Positions 11,514-25,600 of a DNA stretch of 64,000 bases are shown here, in pieces. Under the pieces are notes generated by a model. That model searched no databases, was not told the DNA's origin, and saw only the letters and a list, made by a program, of their open reading frames with translations. The stretch comes from Achatina immaculata. Taxonomy: Eukaryota > Mollusca > Gastropoda > Stylommatophora > Achatinidae. The translations under genes were made by a program, and so were the position numbers. Numbering within the stretch: position 1 is the stretch's first letter; every line of letters starts with the position of its first letter. The DNA is taken from assembly GCA_009760885.1 (NCBI GenBank), contig CM019700.1:2347405-2411404 (forward strand), written 5' to 3'.

Positions 11514-12796
11514 ATGAACTGATTGTCAGTCTGAATATATCTCGAATGTTCATTTCTCTCAAGCCAACATTGGAACAGTTTGATAATGAGGCATCGAGGT
11601 CCTCTAGGGAATGGATTACAGTGGATATGAAGTGAGAGAAAATCCAAATAAAGCACATTTCTTCTAGAAAGATCCACCTGTCTCTACCAAGCTAGTTAGA
11701 TTTAGAAAACGCATCTGTCTATATTAGAGTCATCACGAAGAATGGTACAGATCATGTCTATATAATGGATCTTCTATAATGAGTACAATAATACTTTCCC
11801 CCTAGTTTATAGAGTACAAGAGAATGCAGGATTCGAAACGGAACGTACAAAACGAAGACAAATTGTTCCGAGAAAAGATTGAACTTTTTATATATCCTTG
11901 GCGCTATTTAAAAGTTTGAGTCACGTCTGCTCTGTCTAGGGATAGCGACGGGCGAGCCATAAAAAGTTTGTTCTCGAAGATTTTGGTGAAGAAATTCATT
12001 TTTCTGCACAAAACTGAGGTCATCTTGAAAAGACTGGATTAGCAGTTCAACATTTCGTGTGCTGCATATTCTGTCAGAAATTGCTAGGTTAGTAAATTAT
12101 TCAATTCCCGATAGCCATTTCTTCTACTATCCAGACAAGGCGATTGCCCTGATCTTCGACTTGGTCTCTTACTTCGTTGGTTCAGATTCCCCGTAACCCG
12201 CGGTTTTAACATGGACGCCAGAATATTTCAACTGTCGTATGGAATCATTGTTTCTGAGCTGATGGCTCACGTGGATTGCTGCAAATAGCTTCGTGTCACA
12301 TTCATGCTGTTTGAAATCAGATGCATGACTTGATCCTGATGAATGGAAAAGCGATGGACGTTCCATTCCCCATCCCTTGTCGTGGTGGAGCTTACGGCGA
12401 AGGCTTCCAATGGGGCCTTTATTTGAAATATTTTGTACACACTAAAATACAGACGGAACCTGGCTTACATAATTCAGACATGTAGATCTGGATGTATGTA
12501 AAAAATTTCTGACATGGGCAGAAAAAAAATCTGCAGGATTTTATAGAACAAACGGGTAATTTAAAATGCTGCATTGATATATAACAAAAAATGACTTCAA
12601 ATTGCATAGAAATCAGCCTAACATATGCAAGCCATTTACATAAACCAGGAAAATTCTGTAATATTTATTACAGCTGTCTAGTGGTACACATTAGAAATGC
12701 AAACTACAGAACAGGCAGCCATCATTGTCATTTATCATCATCATCGTCATCAAAGAATGTGGATTAGAGAGTTGTTACTGACAAGTAACACTACAC
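11512..12796. other. No gene recognised
   Basis: About 1.3 kb of mixed-composition sequence. Short open frames (for example 12169-12366 minus) have no recognisable motif. Could contain the upstream promoter or 5' exon of the TDRD5 gene; none was identified. Confidence 0.4.
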
Positions 12797-12932
12797 GTGG
12801 CTATCTTACACTGTACACATGGCTGTCTTACACATACACATGGCTGTATTACACTACACACAGCTATCACACTGTACGCATGGCTATCTTACACTGTATG
12901 CACACCTATCTTACACTGTACACACATATTAA
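12797..12932 (+). repeat. Short minisatellite, ~21-bp unit
   Basis: Degenerate units of the form tggctatcttacactgtaca. Small open frames are repeat translations. Confidence 0.8.
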
Positions 12933-13394
12933 GAAGCCTGTTTCTTAAGAGCTGCTCAAGAAATGAAAGTCACGACAGCTTCTCCCATGTGACATTGTGC
13001 CTGTAATAAAAGTTATCCCAGCACAGTGTCAGATTCAAGGAACTTCAAATATGAACCACAGGTGGGCAGAGCAGCATTTACTTCCCTTTATGTTTTTTTC
13101 CAAATCAGAACTTGAAATCATAAGAAATGTTCAGTCAAGCCAGTAGAACTGATTTATGAGGGAGTTGGAATCAGATGATAAAATAAAAATAAAGCAGTTA
13201 TAATAGTTGAAGAAAAATTACATCCACTCCAAGAATAATCACATCCACTCCACAAGTATGGTCTGGACATTGCTTTTTTAAAAATACTCTTAACATCTTA
13301 CCCCCAGGAACTGTTTATGGAATGCATTCAGATGAATTTTATTTGTAGGTTGTTATCATATATAGGATGGTATAATCTTTAATGTTGATTACAG

Positions 13395-13420
13395 AATATA
13401 AAGACTAGTATCAGAGCACT
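13395..13420 (+). other. Probable 5' UTR part of the first coding exon
   Basis: An AG at 13393-13394 (gattacag) precedes 26 bases and then the ATG. This could be the acceptor of an upstream non-coding exon. The polypyrimidine tract is weak, so transcription might instead start nearby. No promoter motif is obvious. Confidence 0.35.
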
Positions 13421-13615
13421 ATGGCAAGCCTTGCACAGAAGAAAGAAGAGGCAAAGAAAGAAATTCGTTCCTTACTGTTGTCGGCACCGGTGGGCCTCAC
13501 TCTGCAAGAATTGAAGCGAGACTATTTCCTCTACATAGGGAGAAAGTTACCAAGTGAAGAACTTGGTTATAGAAGTGCGAAGGAGTTCTTGGTGGACATT
13601 CCTGACACAGTAGAG
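13421..13615 (+). CDS. TDRD5: TDRD5 exon 1: first LOTUS domain
   Basis: 65 codons, ending in phase 0 at the donor GAG|gtataagt. Encodes most of the first LOTUS/OST-HTH winged helix: an N-terminal basic helix (KKEIRSLL), GLTLQELKRDY, then LGYRSAKEFL and DIPDTVE. The domain is completed by the start of exon 2 (VTQRNGTVVL). LOTUS domains bind Vasa-type helicases or G-rich RNA in known family members. The last bases of the exon are repeated downstream in intron 1 as a 37-bp minisatellite. Confidence 0.93.
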
Positions 13616-16600
13616 GTATAAGTTCCCTTGTTATGTTCCTGATACAGTAGAGGTATAAGTTCCTTTGTTATGTTCCAGACACAGTAGAGGTATAAGTTCC
13701 TTTGTTATGTTCCTGACACAGTAGAGGTTCTTTGTTACATTTCAAGTGCAGTAGACTCGTAAGTACCATTGTTACATTCTAAACACATTAGATATGTAGG
13801 TACCATTGTTATGTTCCAAACACAGTGGAGGCATAAGTATAACTGTTATATTCCAAACACTGTATAGTTGGTATAAGTACTAGGAAACGATGCAGTGTCT
13901 GTTGTAAGCATTGATAGTAAATTTAAAATTAAGAACTCCGGGTAATAAAACAGTCATCTTCAGATGCCATGCAGACTGGCGTTGGCTATTATGCTTCTCT
14001 AGAGCACCCGATCCTTCATGCAGGCCATTAGCCTAGTTGGTGATCTCCTCTCACACCATCTCGTCAGACTGTCCAGTATCTTTTCTCTTGGCCTTCCTTT
14101 GGCTTCTCTTTTCTCTATTTCTCCGCCTTTGTACTCCCTGTCCTACCGCAAGGCAGTGGGAGCTAGAGGTTTTAAGATGCCTCTTACCTGCCTGGTATTC
14201 TGTTCACTGAGCACATGAGGTACTTTAGTAGTGCCACCTACTACCACACCTTACTCCCTGAGACTACCACCAGCTGGTCAGCACCTGCTTATTTGGGTAA
14301 ACCCTTATTCACAGGGATCCTCCATATCTGGAGGACTTTCATAATAAAATAAGGCATATGACTATAGTTACTTTTTTTTTTTTAATTTAAAAGGCCATTT
14401 AAACAGCTGATTATAGGTTGAGGTGTTTTTCCATTCTTTCACATGCAGGTGACACAACGGAACGGTACAGTAGTGCTGACTGGACTGCCAGATTCTTCCA
14501 CTGAGCACATTCAAAGGCTGGTTGCCAGTCAGAAGCTGGACGCTCGCAAACACTGGGGAACAGTGAGCATTGACAGGAACCATCCAACATGTGGCACAGC
14601 AGCCAGGAGAGACAGAAACAGTTCTGTACATCCCTGGAGAGCTAGTCATATTTCAGTGCGTGAGAGGAGATTCCAAGAAGCACCTCCACGGTTATCCGAG
14701 CAGAGAGGCTCAGCGGCCATCCCCTCTGTTATACCTAGGACCATCCGTGAAATTGTAAGATTCTACTCAGATGGCATACCTCTCACACACTTTTGTGCCA
14801 TATACCGCAGGCACTGCGGCTACACCCTTGATCCATACATCTTGGGTTTTGCAAACATCAAAGATTTATTGGCCAGCATGCCAAACATCGTGGTCCTGAA
14901 GCAGCTTTCTGCTGGAGAGATTTGGGTCATGTCCGTCGAAGTCGATTTGCTGAGGGAAGTATCTCAGAGACATCAGCACCAACATCCCACATCCGATGAT
15001 CCTACCAGTAACGGGCAGACAAATGGAATACCACAGAATTCTGGTGCCCTGGAATCTCTGACGGCAGATGTCGTTGACAACGGTACATTCTCTCTCTTAC
15101 AAATGACTTCTGTCGCTGTTGCTGTCTTCTGCAAGGATCATTGCTGTGCTAGTATATTCTACTAGAATGATTGCTTTGCTAGTGTTTTTTTTTTTGTTAG
15201 AATGATAGTTTTTTATTTTTTGGGATGATCGGCTTTAATGTTAGTATGCTGATACGTCTGTCACTGTTATGAGTATTTTCTGATAAAAATATTATCACAG
15301 TTATTGGTATCGTGTGCTGGAATGATTGTCACAGTTATTGGTGTTGTGCTGGAATGATTGTCACGGTTATTTGCATTATGTGCTGAAATGATTGTTATGT
15401 TCATTGGTATCATAGTGCTGGAAGTTTGGTCACAGTTATTAGTGTTTTATGCTAGAATGATTGTCACGTTTATTAGTATTAGAATGATTATCATAGTTGT
15501 TGATTATCTGATGCTAAAATGATTGTCAGAGTTTTTGTATCTGGTGCTAGAATAATTGTCACAATTTTTTATATCTTGTTTTAAAATTATTATGAAAGCT
15601 GTTGTTATCTTGTGCTAGAATGATTGTCAGCATTGATCTCCTATGCTATACTCATGGAAAAAAGTAAGTATGCAATGCTTTAAAAGCCACCATGAACATG
15701 CTCAGGTGATGACTGAAATAAAATTTGGCACACATAATGTTTGATTATCCAATAACAGATAAAATGATAACTTTCAGGCCAGTCACATGTCACAAAAAAG
15801 TAAAAAAAAAACTCACCTAATGTGGCTCACCACCCCAAGAAAAGAAAATCAGGGTTTCAATATCGTGTGTGTCCTCCTCAGGCAGTTATCACTGCTTGAC
15901 ACTGCCTTCTCATCGAACCAACAACACGTTGTATCAGTTGTTGAGACATGTTATTCCATTCTTCTTGCAACGCTTGGGCTAATTCTTGGCGGTTTCCAGG
16001 AAGATTGTGTCGCCTTCGCAACCTGCGGTCCAGTTTATCCCAAATGTGCATGATATGTGACAGGTCCAGTGAAACTGCTGGCCATGGCAAGACAGTAATC
16101 TGATGCTGTTGAAAGTGGTCCCTGACTGCACGTGCAACATGTGGACAAACATTATGCAGTATCATGCCGTGTCCATTAGCATCCAGAAAAGACATTATGT
16201 GGTGTGTAATGATTTCGTCCCTATATCGTAAATCTGTAAGGTTGCCATTGAGGAAGACTAGGTTTGTTAGGCCAGCATAGGAAATTCCTCTCCAAACCAT
16301 TACACTGCCTCCTCTCCTCCTATCCACCTAGCACACAGTTATTTGCAAAGCGTTCTCCTCTTCGCATGTACACTAAAGCACGCCCATCATGGCCTTGCAG
16401 ACAGAATCTGGACTCATCAGTGAACAGGATCCGTCTCTATTGATTATAGGGCCATGCCAAGTGGTGCCTGGCCCAGGTCAAGCGGGTTTGTCTGTGGTGA
16501 ACTGTCAGTACTGGTCTATCTGCAGGCCTATGAGGTAAGAGATTTACCTCTCTGAGTCTGTTCCGCACTGTCCTGCCTGATACATGTCTTAAACCTGGAA

Positions 16601-19600
16601 TGTTGCTGGCAGTCCATGTTGCCTGGAGAAACCTGTTACGAAGATGCATGAGGTGGATGTAGTGGTCTTGTGCAAGGGTGGTAACTCATGGTCTTCCGCT
16701 TCTATGGCGGCCAGCAGTGGAACCATTTTGGTTAAAATGACTTTGAAGACATGATGTTGCGTTTCTGTGAACATTAAAATGTTGAGATACTGCTGCTACT
16801 GTTGATCCAGCAATTAACATCCCAACAGCTATTTCTCGCTGACGTTCGTTAAGTCTTGGCATGATGAAAAAAAGATGTTTATGTTGGAGTTCCATTACTC
16901 CTTTCTTTAGCGATTGCGTGAAGAGATCTCTGAGAACAGAATTACACACTTACCCTCATTTTATCCCTGGTCAGTAACCAATCATGGATCACTGCACATG
17001 ATTTCACTGGAGCTGTGGTTATCTCCCCATGAATAGTGCGATCAACTTTGTGGAGCATGGTGAAGTAGATAACACTCAGACAAAACTTCGTGCCAAATTT
17101 GATTTCATTTCACTCATGACAACATGATTGGTGCGCTTGACACCACTGCACACTTACGTTTTTTCTGTGAGTATAGAATTATTGTGATAGCTGTTGTTAT
17201 CTTGTGCTAGAAGGATTGTCATCATTGATATCCTATACTAGAATTATTGTGACAGCTGTTGTTATTTTGTGCTAGCATGATTGTAACAACTGTAAAGATT
17301 TTCTTTAGTGTCAGTGGTTCTACTGATGAATAAATTACAATAATGTTAGTTCAGCTTTTGGGAGACAAGAAGTGGAAGCTTTATTTTATCATCATCATCA
17401 TCATCTGCGAAGAAATTAGGACCAAAAATATGTAGGAGTTTTACTGGCACTGTAGTGGAAGTGGAAACATGTGAAATGTGTCATCACTGTGTCATGTGTT
17501 GACAGTCAAGTGTAATGTGTTGACAGTCAAGTATATTGTGTTGGCAGTCAAGTGTAATGTGTTGGAAGTCAAGTATATTGTGTTGACAGTCAAGTGTAAT
17601 GTGTTGGAAGTCAAGTGTAATGTGTTGGCAGTCAAGTGTAATGTGTTGGCAGTCAAGTGTAATGTGTTGGTAGTCAAGTATATTGTGTTGGCAGTCAAGT
17701 ATAATGTGTTGGCAGTCAAGTATATTGTGTTGGCAGTCAAGTGTAATGTGTTGGCAGTCAAGTATATTGTGTTGGCAGTCAAGTGTAATATGTTGGCAGT
17801 CAAGTATATTGTGTTGGCAGTCAAGTGTAATGTGTTGGTAGTCAAGTATATTGTGTTGGCAGTCAAGTATAATGTGTTGGCAGTCAAGTATATTGTGTTG
17901 GCTGTCCAATTGTGTGTTTTCTTACCAGTGTTTCTTTGTCTTTTTTTGTCTCAGATCACTCACTGGGAGACAGTGCTTCAGCTGGTGAAGTTACCAGAGC
18001 AGGGACACAAGTACCAGATGGTGGCACATCATGTAACATACCAGCATTTCTACAGAACAACATCAAAAGTGTAATGCTGTATTTACTTTGATTATATGTG
18101 TTAGAAAATGTAGATGTCTTTCATTTCCAGTGTAAAAATTGTAATACACATTCAGCTTGGATTTAAATAATGTAAATCTGTGGTCAGTTTCAGTATTTGA
18201 TATAAATAACTCAGCAACCAGAGATACCAGCAAACCAAAATCTTTTGGCTAAGAACGGAACACAGCAAACTTCTGTGTCCCTATGGCTTTGGGATACAGA
18301 CACCAGAACACATCCTGCAAACCTGTCCAACCCACTCGAACCTCCGAGCACAGATCTGGCCCGAGGGAGAGGAAGTGAAAGAAAAGCTGCGGGGCTCACA
18401 CTCGGCCCTGGAGAAGACGACGGGTCAGGGCAGCGGGGCTGAAGAAGAGGATATAAATAGCATAAATCTGTGCTCACATTCAGTGTTTGAATATAAAATT
18501 GTGTCTAAGCTGTGATAGTATTATCTTTATTTTATAAGTTTAAGATATTATTTCCTTCATTATATGCACATTAGAAATTTTTTGTTATATATATATCTGT
18601 ATATATCTGTATAGCTTATTTATTTAAAATCAAAAATGTTATTTCCTAGAACTAGAGCTCCTGTGTTGGAATTGTTGAAGATTATGCTGCCCTTCATGCT
18701 GCTTGGAAGCAAGAAATGTAAACAGTCCATTGTACTCTTTTTTCAAGGCAGCTGAAAAATATTTTCTATGTTACGTTTATGGCCACCCCTGCAGTATTTG
18801 TTGTGTGTTATTTTGAATTAGAGGTCGGTGGTTACGTGTAGTTGATAGTGAAAATGCAGGAAATATCAGTTATGATCTAGACATTTAGTTTTTAAAATCT
18901 GACCTTGAAAGAGCTCTGGAAGCTCTTGACAGACTCCTCAGATCTGAGTAGTATTTTCCATGTTCCAGGTGATGGAAGGAAGACCAAAAGGGATTTATGC
19001 AAGTCGCTTGCCATTTGAATACAAGGTAGCCAGTTTTATGATAGCACTTCTCCTTTTTTGTGTTTTAGAGCACAAGAAAACCTGGATTGTTCTTTGATTA
19101 TTTCATAGAGCCTTTTTTTTCAAATTAGAAGCTGTGATATTGCATGCACCTTTATTGCTTGTGCACAAAGAGTAATTTTTATCATTAAAGATTAAAAAAA
19201 ATTTTGTCATTAAAGTCGTGGAAATAACTGAGGCCCTTTAAATGTTGATACACACAATTATGAAGCATATCTCATAGACTAAAAGAGCAGAACAAAGGAC
19301 TAGGACATTGAACTGCAGATAAAAAAATGATGTATGAACTAAGCATTTAAAATACTTTCTCTCATTAGTATGCATGAGAGCGAACTGAAAGGAAGAGGAA
19401 AGAAGAAAAGGACAATGATAATACAAGATTAAGAATCACATCCACAGAGTGCATTCAGTGCATGATTCTGATGAAGCTCAAGGTACATTGATGTTGGTCT
19501 TCTTTAGGGAAGATGGCAACTGATGATGATTTCTCTGAAGAATTTTTGTCAGTCATTACCACATTCAGATGACCTCAGTGAAATTAGGAAAGCCATGCAG

Positions 19601-22600
19601 CATAATTTTTGTGAAATTAGGAGAGCACTGTAGCAGCATGATCTCTGTGAAATGAGAAGAGTCGTACAACAGAATGATCTCTGTGAAATGAGAAGAGTCA
19701 TACAACAGTATGATCTCTATGAAATGAGAAGAGTCGTATAACAGAATGATCTCTGTGAAATGAGAAGAGTCATACAACAGTATGATCTCTATGAAATGAG
19801 AAGAGTCGTACAACAGAATGATCTCTGTGAAATGAGAAGAGTCATACAACAGCATGATCTCTGTGAAATGAGAAGAGTTGTACAACAGCATGATCTCTGT
19901 GAAATGAGAAGAGTTGTACAACAGCATGATCTCTGTGAAATGAAAAGAGTTGTACAACAGCATGATCTCTGTGAAATGAGAAGAGTTGTACAACAGCATG
20001 ATCTCTGTGAAATGAGAAGAGTTGTACAACAGCATGATCTCTGTGAAATGAGAAGAGTTGTACAACAGCATGGTCTCTGTGAAATGAGAAGAGTTGTACA
20101 ACAGCATGGTCTCTGTGAAATGAGAAGAGTTGTACAACAGCATGATCTCTGTGAAATGAGAAGAGTTGTACAACAGCATGGTCTCTGTGAAATGAGAAGA
20201 GTTGTACAACAGCATGATCTCTGTGAAATGAGAAGAGTTGTACAACAGCATGATCTCTGTGAAATGAGAAGAGTTGTACAACAGCATGATCTCTGTGAAA
20301 TGAGAAGAGTTGTACAACAGCATGATCTCTGTGAAACAAGAACCCTACAGAAGCATGATCTCTGTTAAAATAAGAAATCTAATTGGCTGCTTTCATTGTT
20401 CCCTTGCCTCAAGAGCAAAGACCCACAACCAATTGTATGAGAAATAAACAAATGACCAAGACTGCTGCTGTCATTATTTGGTTCCAGCAACAAGAAAAAT
20501 CCATTCAGAAAGCAATCTCTTTATAATGTGTGCTAACAGAAAGCAATCTCTTTATAATATGTGCTGACAGCAAGCAATCTCTTTATAATGTGTGCTAACA
20601 GCAAGCAATCTCTTTATAATGTGTGCTAACAGAAAGCAATCTCTTTATACTGTGTGCTGACAGAAAGCAGTCTCTTTATACTGTGTGCTGACAGCAAGCA
20701 ATCTCTTTATACTGTGTGCTGACAGCAAGCAATCTCTTTATACTGTGTGCTGACAGCAAGCAATCTCTTTATACTGTGTGCTGACAGAAAGCAATCTCTT
20801 TATACTGTGTGCTGACAGAAAGCAATCTCCTTATACTGTGTGCTAATAGAAAAAGCTTAATTCTTTCACATCTGAGTTTATATTCCACTCTGTGCCAGAA
20901 TAACTTATGTTCCAGCCTTGTCAGAGGTGGAATGTATGATGTTCATTTTTCATACGTCAGATAATGAAATATAAACATGGTGTACATCAAGTTAGAGAGA
21001 GAACTGAACAGACAAGCAAAATATCTCCTCTCTCTGTTGGTAGTGGTAAGAAACCACGCTAAAACATTAGAGAAGACGCAGGACATTTTAAAAAAAAAAT
21101 CCAGTTAAAAAGAAGCTGTGACCAGAAAGAATAAGAAGATTGTGTAGATTTACTGATTGTTTCACCATATTTACTAGAGAGTCCCCTAACACAGCTACAA
21201 AATATAAATCTTTACAAGTTTACTTCCAGATCTTCCCAGAAGTCATGCAGTTTTTTTTTCTCCCAGTGTTAGACAGGAATTGCTTCACATTTTAAAAACA
21301 TGGATTGGATTAGAAATGCAAAATTTAAAATATCCAGTGGACTTAACTGAAGCAGCATAAAAGCGTTGATTGGCTTCAGTACAGAAAACTGACCAGTGTC
21401 AACATTATTTTCTTGAAGCAAAAGAGTTAAACACAAAAGTGTCTTATTATGTGAGTCATTGTTATATTTTTATCAAACTGTCATCTCCAGGACAAGTTCA
21501 AGGAAGAGCTACCACACAGAGCATATGGCTACAACAGTGTGGTCGAGTTTGTCTCGGATTTGCCACACATAATCAGAGTTGAGAGACCTGACCCACTGGG
21601 AGACTGGCATCTGTTGCCAGCAACAGCAGACTCGCACACAGGTGGGAGCCACTCACAGAAGTACTTAGTGGTCTTGCTTCTAAGACTTTGGCTACTTCTT
21701 GTCCAGTTTTTAAAAGAATCCAGTTTAATGTATAATTTCTTTTGGCAGTTTCTTGTCATGTAGCCTATTATTTTTTTCACCTTTTCTGCATTTTAATTGG
21801 TATATAAAATGTATGGAAGAAATAATCAGTAAAATGAACTGCAGATTTTCTGAAATAGGTATTTTTTGCTGTATGATTTTGATAAAAAAATTTCTGTGTC
21901 CAAATTTAGATTAGCCTTTATAAGATAATTAAGAGAGTGACATAAAAGTTGTTTTGTCTGGGAAATTGTTGTTAGGATAGGAAGAAGTTAAGGTGTTCAG
22001 CATCACAGAAATACACATTTCCTGCCTAAAACATGGGGATATTTTCATAACATTCTAAACCAGGGTTTCTCAGCTAGGCTTCTGTAAGAGGTTCTGCAAC
22101 CAGGGTTCCTCAGCTGGGGTTCTGTAAGAAGTTCTACAACCAGGGTTCCTCAGCTGGGGTTCTGTAAGAAGTTCTACAACCAGGGTTCCTCAGCTGGGGT
22201 TCTGCAAGAAGTTCTACAACCAGGGTTCCTCAGCTGGGGTTCTGTAAGAAGTTCTACAACCAGGGTTCCTCAGCTGGGGTTCTGTAAGAGGTTCTGCAAC
22301 CAGGGTTTCTCAGCTGGAGTTCTGTAAGAAGTTCTGCAACCAGGGTTCCTCAGCTGGGGTTCTGTAACAGGTTCTACAACCAAGGTTCCTCAGCTGGGGT
22401 TCTGTAAGTTCTACAACCAGGGTTCCTCAGCTGGGGTTCTGTAAGAGGTTCTACAACCAGGGTTCCTCAGCTGGGGTTCTGTAAGAAGTTCTACAACCAG
22501 GGTTCCTCAGCTGGGGTTCTGTAACAGGTTCTACAACCAAGGTTCCTCTTCTGGGATTCTGTAAGAAGTTCTGCAACCAGGGTTTCTCAGCTGGGGTTCT

Positions 22601-25600
22601 GTAAGAAGTTCTACAACCAGGGTTCCTCAGCTGGGGTTCTGCAAGAAGTTCTACAACCAGGGTTCCTCAGCTGGGGTTCTGTAAGAAGTTCTACAACTAG
22701 GGTTTCTCAGCTGGGGTTCTGTAAGAGGTTCTACAACCAGGGTTTCTCAGCTAGGCTTCTGTAAGAGGTTCTACAACCAGGGTTCCTCAGCTGGGGTTCT
22801 GTAAGAAGTTCTACAACCAGGGTTCCTCAGCTGGGGTTCTGTAAGAAGTTCTACAACCAGGGTTCCTCAGCTGGGGTTCTGTAAGAGGTTCTACAACCAG
22901 GGTTCCTCAGCTGGGGTTCTGTAAGAAGTTCTACAACCAGGGTTCCTCAGCTGGGGTTCTGTAAGAAGTTCTGCAACCAGGGTTTCTCAGCTGGGGTTCT
23001 GTAAGAAGTTCTGCAACCAGGGTGTCTCAGCTGGGGTTCTGTAACAGGTTCTACAACCAAGGTTCCTCAGCTGGGGTTCTGTAAGTTCTACAACCAGGGT
23101 TTCTCAGCTGGGGTTCTGTAAGAGGTTCTGCAACCAGGGTTCCTCAGCTGGGGTTCTGTAAGAAGTTCTACAACCAGGGTTCCTCAGCTGGGGTTCTGTA
23201 ACAGGTTCTACAACCAAGGTTCCTCTTCTGGGATTCTGTAAGAAGTTCTGCAACCAGGGTTTCTCAGCTGGGGTTCTGTAAGAAGTTCTACAACCAGGGT
23301 TCCTCAGCTGGGGTTCTGCAAGAAGTTCTACAACCAGGGTTCCTCAGCTGGGGTTCTGTAAGAAGTTCTACAACTAGGGTTTCTCAGCTGGGGTTCTGTA
23401 AGAAGTTCTACAACCAGGGTTTCTCAGCTGGGGTTCTGTAACAGGTTCTACAACCAAGGTTCCTCAGCTGGGGTCCTGTAAGAGGTTCTACAACCAGGGT
23501 TTCTCAGCTGGGGTTCTGTAAGAGGTTCAACAACCAGGGTTCCTCAGCTGGGGTTCTGTAAGAGGTTCTATAACCAAGGTTCCTCAGCTGGGGTTCTGTA
23601 AGAGGTTCTACAACCAGGGTTCCTTATCTGGGGTTTTGTAAGAGGTTCATTGCAAGCAGCAGAAATATGGTTTATTAGAAGAATGTTGCGAATCCCCTGG
23701 ACAGCAAAAATAACTAATGGAGAATGTATGAGAAGAGCTGGAGAGACAAAAAACCTTGTTAAAAAGATAAGAGAGAGACAATGTACTTTCATAGGACATG
23801 CAATGAGAAGAGGGGGCATTGAAAATATTATAACAACAGGAAAAATAGAAGGATGAAGATCAAGAGCAAGACCAAGAGAAATGATACTGGACAGTCTGAT
23901 GGGATGGTGTGGGAGGAGATCACCAACTGAACTGATGGCCTGCATGAAGGATCGTGTACTCTGGAGAATCATAATAGCCAACGCCAGTCGGCACGGCACA
24001 TGATGATGATGATGATGATAGTACTCGATCCTTCATGCAGGCCATCAGTTCAGTTGGTGATCTCCTCTCACTGCATCTTGTCACCAGTGGAATACCACAG
24101 TTTAATGTTTAATTTTAGAACACAACAAAGAAAGTGCCCTTAGATTTCTATTCCCTGAGCTGTTGGGGCAGTTCGTTTTGAAAGCCTTCAAATTTTTGCT
24201 GCTTCAGCATTTGTTAACGACTCTTACATGCTGTCAGTTTGTCATGTTACAACATGAACTGAACATCACTGTCAGTTTGTCATGTGACAACATGAACTGA
24301 ACATCACTATCAGTTTGTCATGTGACAACATGAACTGTAAATACTGGGTTTTTTTTTTATTGTTGATAAAATGATGAGTGTGATTATAAAACTGAATGAT
24401 TCTGATTTGGTGTAGTGATTGTGTTGTGTAGATGTCTCAGATGATACAGCCAGCAGACAGCAGAATAAAGAGAAGACAGTTTCCAACATTCAAGTGGACG
24501 AGTCAACAAGAGAGGCAGTCTCTCAGGTGCTGAGCACATACATTGATGGTGTACCTCTACAGGACTTTCATCAGACTTATGAGGCAAGTTTTTAGGCATC
24601 AGCAATATGAGATGAGATTATTAATCTTCAAACTTATAAGACAAAGTTTTAGACATCAGGAATATGAGATGGGATTATTATATCATCAGACTTATACGGC
24701 AAGGTTTTAGACATCAACAATATGAGATGAGATTATTAATCTTCAAACTTATAAGGCAAGGTTTTAGACATCAGCAATATGAGATGAGATTATTATATCA
24801 TCAGACATATACGGCAAGGTTTTAGACATTAGGCATATGAGATGGGATTATTAATCTTCAGACTTATAAGGCAAGGTTTTAGACATCAGCAATATGAGAT
24901 GAGATTATTAGTCATCAGACTTATACGGCAAGGTTTTAGACATCAGGAATATGAGATGGGATTATTAATCTTCAGACTTATAAGGCAAGGTTTTAGACAT
25001 CAGCAATATGAGATGAGATTATTATATCATCAGATTTATAAGGCAAGGTTTTAGACATCAGCAGTATGAGATGAGATTATTAGTCATCAGACTTATACGG
25101 CAAAGTTTTAGACATAGGAATATGAGATGGGATTATTAATCATCAGACTTATAAGGCAAGGTTTTATACATCTGCAATATGAGATGGGATTATTATATCA
25201 TCAGACTTATACGGCAAAGTTTTAGACATAGGAATATGAGATGGGATTATTATATCATCAGACATATACGGCAAGGTTTTAGACATTAGGCATATGAGAT
25301 GGGATTATTAATCTTCAGACTTATAAGGCAAGGTTTTAGACATCAGCAATATGAGATGAGATTATTAGTCATCAGACTTATACGGCAAGGTTTTAGACAT
25401 CAGGCATATGAGATGGGATTATTAATCTTCAGACTTATAAGGCAAGGTTTTAGACATCAGCAATATGAGATGAGATTATTATATCATCAGATTTATAAGG
25501 CAGGGTTTTAGACATCAGCAGTATGAGATGAGATTATTAGTCATCAGACTTATACGGCAAAGTTTTAGACATAGGAATATGAGATGGGATTATTAATCAT

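Noticed and set aside
12169..12366. Small minus frame upstream of TDRD5
   Set aside because: No motif, no splice context and no repeat match; not supportable as a gene.
17478..18074. 198-codon frame running from an array into exon 3
   Set aside because: The array part is repeat translation and the exon part is in the wrong frame; the frame used by TDRD5 is set by exon 2 and exon 4.
19565..20368. Frames of 165-252 codons on both strands
   Set aside because: All are translations of a 36-bp minisatellite with period divisible by three.
22064..23650. Regular direct repeats considered as a CRISPR array
   Set aside because: No unique spacers, units abut directly and the context is a eukaryotic intron.
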